Source: Eubacteriales bacterium (lineage in GTDB: Bacteria > Bacillota > Clostridia > Lachnospirales > Lachnospiraceae). Taken from it: a stretch of 64,000 nucleotides of DNA. The position numbers and the translations under genes were made by a program. The notes beneath the pieces were generated by a model. That model was not told where the DNA came from. It worked only from the letters and a program-made list of their open reading frames with translations, and did no database searches. Each line of letters starts with the position of its first letter. Position 1 is the first letter of the stretch. Location: NCBI GenBank assembly GCA_030536575.1, contig JAUNPS010000008.1, positions 60,078 through 124,077 of the forward strand, in the 5' to 3' direction. Shown piece by piece: positions 43,522 through 52,191 of the stretch.

Positions 43522-44442
43522 TCAGAAAACCAGCAGGTTCTGTACGCTGTTTACTGCATTCGCGCCGTCTGCCGCCGCGGTTACAATCTGCCGCAGGCTC
43601 TTCGTCCGGACATCTCCGGCAGCCAGTACGCCTGTAACATTTGTTTCACAATTTTCTCCGGCAGCCACATAGCCCTGCTCGTCGATCTCCACAAGCCCTT
43701 TTAATAAAGAAGAGTTCGGCAGCATGCCGACTGCCACGAAAACGCCGTCCACAGTCAGCGCTTTCCGTTCTCCGGTCTTTACATCTTCCGTCCATACGGC
43801 CTCTACGTGGTCATCCCCGCAGATTTCCGTCACAATGGTATTCCAAATCACCTCGACATTTTCCGCGGCAAATAAGGCCTCCTGAAGGCGTCTGGCGGCA
43901 CGCAGACTGTCCCGTCTATGAACCAGATAAACCTTCTCGCAGCCCCTTGCCAGAAACAGCGCGTCTTCCACGGCCACGTCGCCGCCGCCGACTACGACCA
44001 CCGTCCGGCCTTTAAAAAAGGCGCCGTCACAGGTCGCGCAGTAAGAGACTCCCTGGCCTGCGAAATCTTTTTCGCCCGGAACGCCCAGATCCCGGTGCTT
44101 CGCCCCGGTAGCCAAGATAATGGCCTTTGTCTCAAAATTTCCATTGTCCGTGCAGACCGTTTTTACCTTCTCTTCAATGTTTTGGATAGACTGTACCTCG
44201 GCAATCAGAAATTTCGCGCCCAGTCCGTCCGCGTGCTCCCGGAATTTCATTCCGAGCTCGAAGCCGCCGATCCCCGGAACCCCCGGATAATTGTCGACTT
44301 CGTAGGTATTTACCACCTGGCCGCCGCTGATGTATTCCTTTTCAATCACAAGGGCTGACAGTTTCGCCCGCTCCGCGTAAATCGCCGCCGCAAGCCCTGC
44401 CGGTCCGGAACCGATAATGATCAGATCATAAATTTCACTCAT
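43522..44442 (-). CDS. trxB: Thioredoxin reductase
   Basis: A 306-residue FAD/NADPH enzyme that reduces thioredoxin. Start at 44442 follows AGGAGG at good spacing; a longer frame has no RBS. GSGPAGLAAAIYAERA (11-26) binds FAD, the redox-active pair Cys135-Cys138 sits in SYCATCDGAFF, GGGDVAVEDALFLA binds NADPH, and GVLAAGDVRTKSLRQIVTAA closes the FAD site. Divergently placed from the PerR-like gene with 147 bp between the starts; the shared region carries the regulator's palindrome, so co-regulation is possible. Confidence 0.95.
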   Translation of the reverse strand: MSEIYDLIIIGSGPAGLAAAIYAERAKLSALVIEKEYISGGQVVNTYEVDNYPGVPGIGGFELGMKFREHADGLGAKFLIAEVQSIQNIEEKVKTVCTDNGNFETKAIILATGAKHRDLGVPGEKDFAGQGVSYCATCDGAFFKGRTVVVVGGGDVAVEDALFLARGCEKVYLVHRRDSLRAARRLQEALFAAENVEVIWNTIVTEICGDDHVEAVWTEDVKTGERKALTVDGVFVAVGMLPNSSLLKGLVEIDEQGYVAAGENCETNVTGVLAAGDVRTKSLRQIVTAAADGANAVNSVQNLLVF

Positions 44443-44502
44443 GAATAAATCCTCCTTTCCCCTCCAGTTTAGCACAAACGGCTGGTAATTTATACAAAAG
44501 AA

Positions 44503-44555
44503 TTGACAAAAAAGAAATTCCGCTATATTATATTAATAACTGTTACTGTTATTAA
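44503..44555 (+). promoter_or_regulatory. Promoter with PerR-box-like palindrome (autoregulation)
   Basis: TTGACA (44503-44508), 17 bp, TATTAT (44526-44531), then an inverted repeat TTAATAAC-7 nt-GTTATTAA (44533-44555) at the start of the transcript. AT-rich palindromes here are typical of Fur/PerR autoregulation. Confidence 0.65.
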
Positions 44556-44589
44556 TGTTCCCGACCGGAACTGTGAAAGGAGAATCAAA

Positions 44590-44991
44590 ATGGCTGCATT
44601 AAAATACAGTAAACAGCGTGAATCCATCAAACAATTCCTCCGGTCCCGCACGGATCATCCGACGGCAGACACCGTCTATATGAATATCCGTGAGACCTTC
44701 CCGAATATCAGCCTGGGAACCGTTTACCGGAACCTGGCGCTGCTCACCGAGCTCGGTGAGATTGTCAAGATCACCACCGATGGCGGAGCCGATCGTTTCG
44801 ATGGAAAAGTCACGCCCCACCACCATTTTATCTGCACCCGCTGCCACAGCGTCAGCGACCTTTCCTATATGGAAAATATTGATTATGTTCTGGATGCCGC
44901 GCAGAAAGCCGCACCTGGAGAGGTACAGAGTTACGTTGCGAATTTTTATGGGATCTGTACGGAATGTTTAGGGAAGGACGAAATTTCCTGA
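44590..44991 (+). CDS. perR: Fur-family peroxide-responsive regulator (PerR-like)
   Basis: A 133-residue Fur-family repressor. Start at 44590 follows GAAAGGAG. The winged helix carries NISLGTVYRNLALLTELGEI (recognition helix). Two CxxC pairs (CTRC and CTEC) make the structural zinc site; the regulatory site ligands occur as in PerR: HPTADTVY, DRFDGKVTPHHHF and an Asp in the LSYMENID region. With iron bound, PerR proteins are inactivated by peroxide through histidine oxidation. The adjacent reverse rubrerythrin and thioredoxin reductase genes support a peroxide-defence role. Fur or Zur identity cannot be fully excluded. Confidence 0.85.
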   Translation: MAALKYSKQRESIKQFLRSRTDHPTADTVYMNIRETFPNISLGTVYRNLALLTELGEIVKITTDGGADRFDGKVTPHHHFICTRCHSVSDLSYMENIDYVLDAAQKAAPGEVQSYVANFYGICTECLGKDEIS

Positions 44992-45082
44992 TTTTACGCC
45001 TTTCAGGAGCCGTGGACGGCAGGCGTTTTACAGTCCTGCCGCACTCTGTCTTCCCGGATGAAAAATAAAATAAAAAAACCCC

Positions 45083-45133
45083 TTGACGAATCCGAAAAAA
45101 CGTGGTAAATTAATATCAGTAATCATTACTGAT
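45083..45133 (+). promoter_or_regulatory. Promoter with PerR-box-like palindrome before rubrerythrin
   Basis: TTGACG (45083-45088), 17 bp, TAAATT (45106-45111), followed at once by the perfect palindrome ATCAGTAAT-C-ATTACTGAT (45115-45133), placed to block transcription start. The 9-1-9 form and AGTAATNATTACT core resemble PerR boxes. Confidence 0.75.
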
Positions 45134-45186
45134 TACAAGCTTACCGAAAAACAAAACAATTTATATAAGAAAAGGAGATCATCACT

Positions 45187-45729
45187 ATGGCAAAATTTGT
45201 ATGTAATGTATGTGGTTATGTTCACGAAGGCGACGCAGCTCCGGAAGTCTGTCCGATCTGTAAAGCTCCCGCTTCCAAGTTCACCATGCAGGGCGGCGAT
45301 AAAGTATGGGCTGCCGAGCACGTAGTAGGCGTAGCCGCTGACGTTCCGGAAGATATCAAAGCAGACTTAAGAGCGAACTTCGAAGGCGAGTGCTCTGAAG
45401 TAGGTATGTACCTGGCTATGGCGAGAGTTGCTCACAGAGAAGGCTATCCGGAAATCGGCCTGTACTGGGAAAAAGCTGCTTATGAAGAAGCAGAGCATGC
45501 TGCGAAATTCGCGGAGCTCCTGGGCGAAGTGGTTACCGACAGCACGAAGAAGAACCTGGAGATGCGTGTAGACGCTGAGAACGGCGCGACCGCAGGAAAG
45601 ACCGACCTGGCGAAACGTGCGAAAGCTGCGAACCTGGATGCGATCCATGACACCGTTCATGAGATGGCTCGTGACGAGGCCAGACATGGAAAGGCATTCG
45701 AAGGCCTGCTGAAGAGATACTTTGGCTAA
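45187..45729 (+). CDS. Reverse rubrerythrin
   Basis: A 180-residue peroxide-reducing enzyme with domain order reversed from classical rubrerythrin: an N-terminal rubredoxin-like iron site (Cys6, Cys9, Cys22, Cys25 in VCNVCGYVH...CPICKAP) and a C-terminal ferritin-like di-iron domain ([33 protein letters not shown], and [15 protein letters not shown]). In Clostridium acetobutylicum such proteins are major PerR-controlled NADH peroxidase/oxidase components. Here a PerR-like gene lies directly upstream and a PerR-box-like palindrome overlaps the start of transcription. AAAGGAG RBS. Confidence 0.93.
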   Translation: MAKFVCNVCGYVHEGDAAPEVCPICKAPASKFTMQGGDKVWAAEHVVGVAADVPEDIKADLRANFEGECSEVGMYLAMARVAHREGYPEIGLYWEKAAYEEAEHAAKFAELLGEVVTDSTKKNLEMRVDAENGATAGKTDLAKRAKAANLDAIHDTVHEMARDEARHGKAFEGLLKRYFG

Positions 45730-45748
45730 TAAAATATAAGATTCAAAC

Positions 45749-45770
45749 AGGGGCGGATTCCTCCGCCCCT
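45749..45770. terminator. GC-rich hairpin between rubrerythrin and the convergent surface-protein operon
   Basis: AGGGGCGGA pairs perfectly with TCCGCCCCT around a 4-nt loop. The downstream tails are T-rich but broken in both directions; it most likely terminates both convergent units. Confidence 0.7.
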
Positions 45771-45780
45771 ATTCTTATTC

Positions 45781-47724
45781 CTATTTCACCGTCACCTTAC
45801 AGGTCACTTTCTTCTTTCCGGAAGTAATGGTGATCACAGTCGATCCCTTCTTCTTCGCCGTAATCTTACCCTTACTGCTCACCGTCGCTACCTTCGTATT
45901 CGAAGACTTATAAGTTACCTTATCCGTACTGTTCTTCGGCGTCACAGTTACTTTCAGCTGCACGCTCTTACCCTTCTTCAGGCTTACGGACTTCTTATTC
46001 ACCGCAATCTTCGTTGTCGGCGCTTTTACGGTAACTTTTACTTTCGCAGTCTTCCCGCTGTCCAGAGCAACGGTAATCGTCGTCGTTCCCGGAGCCTTCG
46101 CGGTAATTTTGCCCTTGCTGCTTACCGTTGCTACGGAAGGTTTGCTGGAGGTAAAGCTTTCGATGGAATCGCCTTTCCCGTAGGTAATCTTCAGCGTCGC
46201 GCTCTTGCCTACGTTCAGGGACAGGCTCTTCTTATTCGACTTAATGGTCGCTTTCAGCTTCGCGATCGATACGGATTCCTTTTCCCCGCATACGGAACAG
46301 GTACGCTCTTTCACGCCTTCTTCTGCTACCGTTGCCGCCTGCACGGTCTTATATGCACCAAAGCTATGGCCTTTTGCCGGGATCGCCGTAGCGTCTTTCT
46401 TTACTCCGCATACGCTGCACTCTTCATGCTGACGTCCTTCATCCGTACAGGTCGCCGCGCGGTCTACGATCACCTGATAAGTATGCGCGCCCGTTGCCGG
46501 GATTTCTTTAACGTTCTTCTTCGCATGGCATACGCTGCATTCGGTGTACTGGCTGCCTGCGGTGCTGCAGGTCGCTGCCGTGCCGGTAACAGGCGTCGCC
46601 GACCAGGTATGCGTCGTCCCGCATTTCTGCGAATACCGGTCTACACGGAATGTAAGAGGCCCAACGACAAGTGCATTTTGCGCATCATAAACCTCATAAT
46701 ACTTGATCCCCAGGTAATAAGGCACCCCGGCAGTCAGATTCGCGCGGATAACAAGCTCATTCCCTTTGCTCTCTCCTACCGGCCCGTAAAACCAGCTGGT
46801 GGCCTGTTCAATTCCATCAACATCCCACAACGTTGCATACCCTTCTGTCGATGCAGTCATCGCAGCCGAATGGAATTCATAAGTGCCCGAATCTTCCGGA
46901 ACAAATTTATAGTAGAAATTTTTCGACGCTTTATCAATATTTGCCGTAATCAGCGTTTCCATAGCAATGTCTGTCGCATTGCTCTTCCAGTCCACATACG
47001 TAACCGGGACGGTTACCGACGCAACTTCCATCCTGCCGTCATCTTCATAGTCATCCTCATACCAGCAGATAATTTTCGCCTGATAGGTTCCGGGCGTATA
47101 ATCCCCGTATACACTCTGGCCGTTTGCATCCAGAATCTGACCGGACAGATAATAGCTGTATCCGTCAATATCCGTCAGATAATCCCCGTTCCAGTAACTC
47201 TCGATACGGATTTTTTTCTTTACGGTACTTCCATCCGCAAGCGTTACCGTTACCTCACACTCCGGACGCCCATCCTTTTCTGAAAAAGTTCCGGTAACTG
47301 CTGTCGCCGTCATTCCGGTTATATCTTTCTTTTCCGCAATAGTAAAAGAAACGTTTTCCACGGCATTCGAACTAATCCGGATATAATAAACCTCTTCGCC
47401 GTTCATCTTGTAAATTCTGCTGCCGTCCTGATTGGAAGAACCATATACCGAATTCCTGTCTTTCTTATAAACACTGATCGATGCATTCCGGCTCGTACTG
47501 GCAATCACATATCTCCCTTCTGCCGGCGCTTCAAATGCAAAATACTGATATCCTCCAACCGTAGAGATCGCCGCAGTATTCGTCCCAAGCACCGCCGTTC
47601 TTCCAGCCGCAAGCTCTGTCACCGGAAGGCTTCTGGGAACCAAGGTATCCGCTTCTGACGCGCTTACCGGAACCGCTATGGCCATCATTGCCATCATCAG
47701 TCCAATTGCTAACTTTCTTTTCAT
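45781..47724 (-). CDS. Secreted bacterial Ig-like (Big_2) surface protein, paralog 3
   Basis: A 647-residue exported protein, third of a tandem paralog set. Signal peptide to about VSASEA; residues 40-130 form a beta-rich pre-peptidase-like domain (GGYQYFAFEAPAEGRYVIAS); then one Ig-like module, a second beta-rich module (about 290-370), a cysteine segment with repeated ATC...HEECSVCGVKK units, and two Big_2 domains at the C-terminus (SVATVSSKGKITAKAPGTTT and VATVSSKGKITAKKKGSTVI). No sortase signal or repeats for wall binding are visible, so attachment is unclear. Start follows AGGAGGAGAG. Confidence 0.82.
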   Translation of the reverse strand: MKRKLAIGLMMAMMAIAVPVSASEADTLVPRSLPVTELAAGRTAVLGTNTAAISTVGGYQYFAFEAPAEGRYVIASTSRNASISVYKKDRNSVYGSSNQDGSRIYKMNGEEVYYIRISSNAVENVSFTIAEKKDITGMTATAVTGTFSEKDGRPECEVTVTLADGSTVKKKIRIESYWNGDYLTDIDGYSYYLSGQILDANGQSVYGDYTPGTYQAKIICWYEDDYEDDGRMEVASVTVPVTYVDWKSNATDIAMETLITANIDKASKNFYYKFVPEDSGTYEFHSAAMTASTEGYATLWDVDGIEQATSWFYGPVGESKGNELVIRANLTAGVPYYLGIKYYEVYDAQNALVVGPLTFRVDRYSQKCGTTHTWSATPVTGTAATCSTAGSQYTECSVCHAKKNVKEIPATGAHTYQVIVDRAATCTDEGRQHEECSVCGVKKDATAIPAKGHSFGAYKTVQAATVAEEGVKERTCSVCGEKESVSIAKLKATIKSNKKSLSLNVGKSATLKITYGKGDSIESFTSSKPSVATVSSKGKITAKAPGTTTITVALDSGKTAKVKVTVKAPTTKIAVNKKSVSLKKGKSVQLKVTVTPKNSTDKVTYKSSNTKVATVSSKGKITAKKKGSTVITITSGKKKVTCKVTVK

Positions 47725-47739
47725 TTGGTCTCTCCTCCT

Positions 47740-50100
47740 TTATTTTACCGTCACCTTACAGGTCACCTTTTTGGTTCCCGATGTAATCGTGATGGTCGCC
47801 GTACCAGCCGCTTTCGCCGTGATCTTGCCCTTGCTGCTCACTGTCGCAACCTTCGCGTTCGAGGTCTTATAAGTCAGCTTATCCTGGCTGTCCTTCGGCG
47901 TCACAGTTACCTTAAGCTGAAGCGTCTTTCCTTTCTTCAGGGTTACGCTCTTCTTATTGACCGCTACTTTCGTTGTCGCAATCTTTTTCACGGTAACTTT
48001 GATCTTTGTGGTCTTCCCGCTCTTTAAGGTAACAAGAATATTTGCGGTTCCGGCTTTTCTTCCGGTAATCTTTCCTTTGCTGTTTACCGTCGCTACGGAA
48101 GGTTTGCTGGACTTATAGCTCTTCACGGCATCGCCCTTGCCAACGGTGATCTTCGGCGCAGCCACGCTCTTTCCAACATATACGGTCAGGCTGCTCTTCG
48201 CTGCCTTGATCGTAGCCGTCAGTTTTTTAATCGAAGCGGTTTCCTTCACACCGCATACAGAACAGGTGCGTACTTTGGTTCCCTCTGCCAGTACGGTAGC
48301 CTCTTTGGTCGTCTTATATGCGCCATAGGTATGTTCGCCGGTGGCCGGAATCACAGTTGCAGCTTTTTTCAGTCCGCATACGCTGCACTCTTTATGCTGG
48401 CTTCCCTCGTCTACGCAGGTCGCGGCTTTGTCCACAACCGTCTTCCAGGTATGGAAAATACCGCATGTTTCCGTATCAAGGTCAACGCGGAACGTAACCG
48501 TTCCCTTGGAGAATGCGCTGTCATGTCTCAGAACCAGATAATAAGGTACTCCGCCGGTCAGTTTCCGCTCGATCGAGAACTGGGAGAACTGGCTGCCATA
48601 TCCGCTGCTCAGCCATTTTCCATCCGCGCTGTAAAGAACCGCTCTCAGGCTTTCTGCTTTAGAGGAAGCGGATACCCCATGGAATACATAGGTTCCGGTT
48701 TCTTCCGGGATAAATTTGTAGAAGTAATCCTTTTCCGAAGTCTCCAGTTTTGCCTTTACATTTTCGTTTGCAGCGATTTCCGGAACTTCCGCTTCCATTC
48801 CGCGCCAATCCACGCACTGAACCGGAATACGGACGCTCTTTCCTTCGCAGGTCAGCTCTGCAATATAAGAACCCGCCTCATAGACCCCATAAGAAGCAGC
48901 TTTGCCATCTGCCGTCAGCATTGTCCAGTAAACATCATAGCTGGAATCCATAGCATTTCCATTTTCATTCAGATGAATCTGCTGTGTCTTTCCATTTGAC
49001 AGGGTCAGCTCCAGAACCGTTCCTTCAAAGGACAGGCCTTCCTGGCTGGAGAATGTGGTATCAGCAGGGTTCGTCACCACTTTCATATCAATGACTGCCA
49101 CATACTGTAATTCAATTCTGGCTTCCTGGCCTTCACACCGGAATGCTGCAAAATACGTTCCAGGCACAAACGTATCCTCATAATAATACACATAATTTCC
49201 ATCCGCGGTCAGCAGATTGTACGAAACGCTCCTGTTTGAATTGACTGCGTTTCCGTCACGGTTCAGAGTAATCTGCTGGGTTGTCCCGTTTGATAAGGAC
49301 AGTTCCAGAACGGTTCCCTCAAAGGACGGTCTCTTATTGCTGGAAAATGTCGTATCCGCAGGATTTGCCGCGACTTTCATACCGGTTACCGTTACATACT
49401 GCAGTTCAATATTTACCGTTACATCTTCACAGGTAAACTCTGCAATATAGGTTCCCGGTACATAATCGTAATCCACATAATTTCCATTCAGATCCTTCAT
49501 ACCGTTGTAAGAAAGATATCTGTCAGAATCAACGGCATTTCCATATCTGTCCAACTGAATCTGTTCCGTGCTGCCGTCGTCAAACGTCAGTTCCAGAACC
49601 GTTCCTTCAAAATTCGGGTTCTCCGTGGGAGTAAAGGTCGGATCTGTCGGATTTGACAGAACCTTCATACTGGATAAGGCCGGAGCTACTTCTATCGTGA
49701 ACGGAATCGTCCCCGTATTCTCGTCATAATATTTAACTCCTAAATAGTAGGTTTCTCCGGCATACATCTTTTTGGTAATCTTAAAATTTAAATTCCCATT
49801 TCCATCGTCGTCGCTCTCTACTACATATCCATCTGCATCATAGAGATACGCCTGGGGGTCTCCCCCAGAAGGAAGCGTCGAATAAATCGTATACACGCCG
49901 CTCACGGACGGTTTCAGGGTAAAATAACTGTATCCACCTTCTTCTGTAATGACTGCCATATTTTGGCCGATCACTGCAAGGTTTCCCTCTGCCGCTTCGA
50001 TTACTTCCTGTCCTTCGGCTGCAAACCCGACCATCCCGCATACGGAAAACGATGCTGCCATCATCGCCGCGGCCAGCCAAACACCAAACTTTCTTTTCAT
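47740..50100 (-). CDS. Secreted Big_2 surface protein, paralog 2 (with triplicated module)
   Basis: A 786-residue paralog. After a signal peptide (to about VGFAAEG) and the N-terminal beta domain, residues about 140-420 contain three consecutive copies of an about 90-residue Ig-like module, each starting MKVxxNPxDxTF and holding FEGTVLELxxxxGxTxQI. The other two paralogs have one such module. The second beta domain, the CSVCG segment and two C-terminal Big_2 domains follow as in its neighbours. It lies 18 bp after paralog 1 and 15 bp before paralog 3. Function unknown; the build is that of an adhesin or surface-layer-associated protein. Confidence 0.82.
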   Translation of the reverse strand: MKRKFGVWLAAAMMAASFSVCGMVGFAAEGQEVIEAAEGNLAVIGQNMAVITEEGGYSYFTLKPSVSGVYTIYSTLPSGGDPQAYLYDADGYVVESDDDGNGNLNFKITKKMYAGETYYLGVKYYDENTGTIPFTIEVAPALSSMKVLSNPTDPTFTPTENPNFEGTVLELTFDDGSTEQIQLDRYGNAVDSDRYLSYNGMKDLNGNYVDYDYVPGTYIAEFTCEDVTVNIELQYVTVTGMKVAANPADTTFSSNKRPSFEGTVLELSLSNGTTQQITLNRDGNAVNSNRSVSYNLLTADGNYVYYYEDTFVPGTYFAAFRCEGQEARIELQYVAVIDMKVVTNPADTTFSSQEGLSFEGTVLELTLSNGKTQQIHLNENGNAMDSSYDVYWTMLTADGKAASYGVYEAGSYIAELTCEGKSVRIPVQCVDWRGMEAEVPEIAANENVKAKLETSEKDYFYKFIPEETGTYVFHGVSASSKAESLRAVLYSADGKWLSSGYGSQFSQFSIERKLTGGVPYYLVLRHDSAFSKGTVTFRVDLDTETCGIFHTWKTVVDKAATCVDEGSQHKECSVCGLKKAATVIPATGEHTYGAYKTTKEATVLAEGTKVRTCSVCGVKETASIKKLTATIKAAKSSLTVYVGKSVAAPKITVGKGDAVKSYKSSKPSVATVNSKGKITGRKAGTANILVTLKSGKTTKIKVTVKKIATTKVAVNKKSVTLKKGKTLQLKVTVTPKDSQDKLTYKTSNAKVATVSSKGKITAKAAGTATITITSGTKKVTCKVTVK

Positions 50101-50118
50101 TTCGCTTTCCTCCTTTTG

Positions 50119-51960
50119 CTATTTTACAGTCACCTTACAGGTTGCTTTCTTGCTGCCTGAGGTAATCGTAATGGTTGCTGTTCCGGCGCCCTTTGCGGTA
50201 ATCTTGCCTTTGCTGCTCACCGTCGCAACTTTCTTATTTGAAGTCTTGTAAGTCACTTTATCCTGGCTGTTCTTCGGGGTCAGGGTAACTTTTAACTGGA
50301 GGGTTTTCCCTTTCTTCAGGGTTACGGTCTTCTTATTTACGCTTACCTTCGTGGTAGCGACCTTCTTTACCGTCACTTTGATCGTCACGGTCTTGCCGCT
50401 CTTTAAGGTAACAACGATATTTGCAGTTCCTGCTTTCTTTCCGGTGATCTTGCCCTTGCTGGTAACAGCCGCCACGGAAGGTTTGCTGGATTTGTAGCTC
50501 TTAATCGCGTCGCCTGTGCCGAAGGTGATCTTCGGTGCGGATACGCTCTTTCCAACTTCCAGAGTCAGGCTGCTCTTCGCTGCCTTTGCGGTCGCTTTCA
50601 GTTTTGCAACAGAGGCTGTTTCTTTTTCACCGCATACGGAACAGGTACGTTCTTTGACGCCCTCTGCCAGTACGGTAGCGGCTTTCGTAACTTTGTATTC
50701 GCCGAAGCTGTGGTGTCCGATTGCCGGGATTTCTGTCTCGCTTCTCTTGGCCTTGCAGACGGTACACTCTTCATGCTTGCTCCCTGCTTCCAGACAGGAC
50801 GCTTCTTTATCCACAACTTCTGTCCACTCATGGTAAATGCCGCACTGCTGGGAATAGCGGTCTACACGGAACGTCATGCTTCCGGCCGCCTCTTTGGTAC
50901 TGGCCTGAACCACCAGATAATAGGTCGTTCCCGCTTTCAATTTTACGTTAAATCCAAAATTACCGTCTTCAACGAATTCGTCCTCTGCAAGACATCTACG
51001 CTCTGCTGTATACAAAACAGCACGGCCGCTTACATCCGGCTGTACAACCGTAGACTGGAACCGGTAAATACCAGTATCCGCCGGCGTAAACTTATAGTAG
51101 TAATTTTTCTGTTTAGGCTGTGCTTTTACATCAACCGTTTTATTTTCCTCTAAAGTAACCCCGGTATTCGTATTTAACGCGATTTCTGTGGTCGCCTGTT
51201 CCTTCCAATCCGTAATCTGAATCGGAAGCTGTACCGTCACCTCATCTCCGTCAACCGTATTTCTGCAGTAAAACTCTGCAATATAGCTTCCCGGCTCATC
51301 GTAATAGCTGGCAACCTCGCCGTCTGCCGTGAGAATACGCCGTGATACCTCATAGCGAGATTCTTCTACTCCTTCCGTTAAACCATAGCCGATTTCGTCC
51401 AGTTCGATCTGAACGGTTGTCCCGTTCTCCAGGGTCAGTTCCACTTCCATCCCGTCATAGGACATTTCATATGCGGAGAATGTCGTTTTCTCAGGATTTT
51501 TTACAATCTTTATCGCCGTAGCCTTCGGTTTCTTCGTAATGTCGAAGGTAATCGTCCGGCTCGCCGCTGCATAATCCTCATATCCGACTCTTAAATAATA
51601 AACTCCCCCTGCTTCTAAGGCTGTGAAAATATAAAAACCGTCTCCCTGATCAAAAGCAATCTCGTCACCGTAAGAATTGTAAAGCGTCACCTGCGGAACG
51701 CCAAGCGCGGCCGAGGAAATCCGGTATTCGCCGTCAACCGACGGAACAAACAGGAAATACTGTTCTCTCCCTCCTGCCGGAATCGTCGCCGTATTCGTCC
51801 CTACAACCGCAGCATTTCCTCCTACCATGGAAGCCACGGTGGTATTTCTGGAAACCGCTTCCTCTGCTGCCATAACGCTCACACCCGGCGCTGTTCCGAT
51901 CACTGCCAGCGTCAGCGTCCCAGCCAGAAACTTCTTCCATGCCATTTGTTTCTTCTTCAT
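50119..51960 (-). CDS. Secreted Big_2 surface protein, paralog 1 (first gene of operon)
   Basis: A 613-residue paralog and first gene of the three-gene operon. Start at 51960 follows GAAGGAGAG; the longer frame to 51996 begins upstream of that RBS. Signal peptide MKKKQMAWKKFLAGTLTLAV to about VMAAEEA; N-terminal beta domain (GGREQYFLFVPSVDGEYRIS); one Ig-like module (IKIVKNPEKTTFSAYEMSYD); a second beta domain; the cysteine segment (CLEAGSKHEECTVCKAKRS and ERTCSVCGEK) that could bind zinc; and two Big_2 domains. Its promoter has ten G residues in the spacer, a possible phase switch. Confidence 0.82.
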   Translation of the reverse strand: MKKKQMAWKKFLAGTLTLAVIGTAPGVSVMAAEEAVSRNTTVASMVGGNAAVVGTNTATIPAGGREQYFLFVPSVDGEYRISSAALGVPQVTLYNSYGDEIAFDQGDGFYIFTALEAGGVYYLRVGYEDYAAASRTITFDITKKPKATAIKIVKNPEKTTFSAYEMSYDGMEVELTLENGTTVQIELDEIGYGLTEGVEESRYEVSRRILTADGEVASYYDEPGSYIAEFYCRNTVDGDEVTVQLPIQITDWKEQATTEIALNTNTGVTLEENKTVDVKAQPKQKNYYYKFTPADTGIYRFQSTVVQPDVSGRAVLYTAERRCLAEDEFVEDGNFGFNVKLKAGTTYYLVVQASTKEAAGSMTFRVDRYSQQCGIYHEWTEVVDKEASCLEAGSKHEECTVCKAKRSETEIPAIGHHSFGEYKVTKAATVLAEGVKERTCSVCGEKETASVAKLKATAKAAKSSLTLEVGKSVSAPKITFGTGDAIKSYKSSKPSVAAVTSKGKITGKKAGTANIVVTLKSGKTVTIKVTVKKVATTKVSVNKKTVTLKKGKTLQLKVTLTPKNSQDKVTYKTSNKKVATVSSKGKITAKGAGTATITITSGSKKATCKVTVK

Positions 51961-52046
51961 AAAACTCTCCTTCCCGCACGGTGTACCCCGGCTCATCTCC
52001 CGTCAGCCGCCGGTACATACCTCTGCATTTTTTATGTTTCCTATCC

Positions 52047-52077
52047 ATTATACCCCCCCCCCTAATCTTTCCGTCAA
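52047..52077 (-). promoter_or_regulatory. Promoter with G10 homopolymer spacer (candidate phase-variable switch)
   Basis: On the minus strand TTGACG (52072-52077) and a perfect TATAAT (52047-52052) are separated by 19 bp, of which the ten next to the -10 box are all G. Slippage in the G-run would change the spacer; loss of two G gives the optimal 17 bp. The transcript would start about 80 nt before the first surface-protein gene, with no other gene between. Confidence 0.75.
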
Positions 52078-52191
52078 TAGAATCGGGCAATAAATATTCA
52101 CAAATTTTTCACTTTTTTATCACATTTCCATCAAAATTCTTCTATTATGAACAAAAGAAGCGCCCGTTTCCGGCCGCTCCCTTTGTCATTA

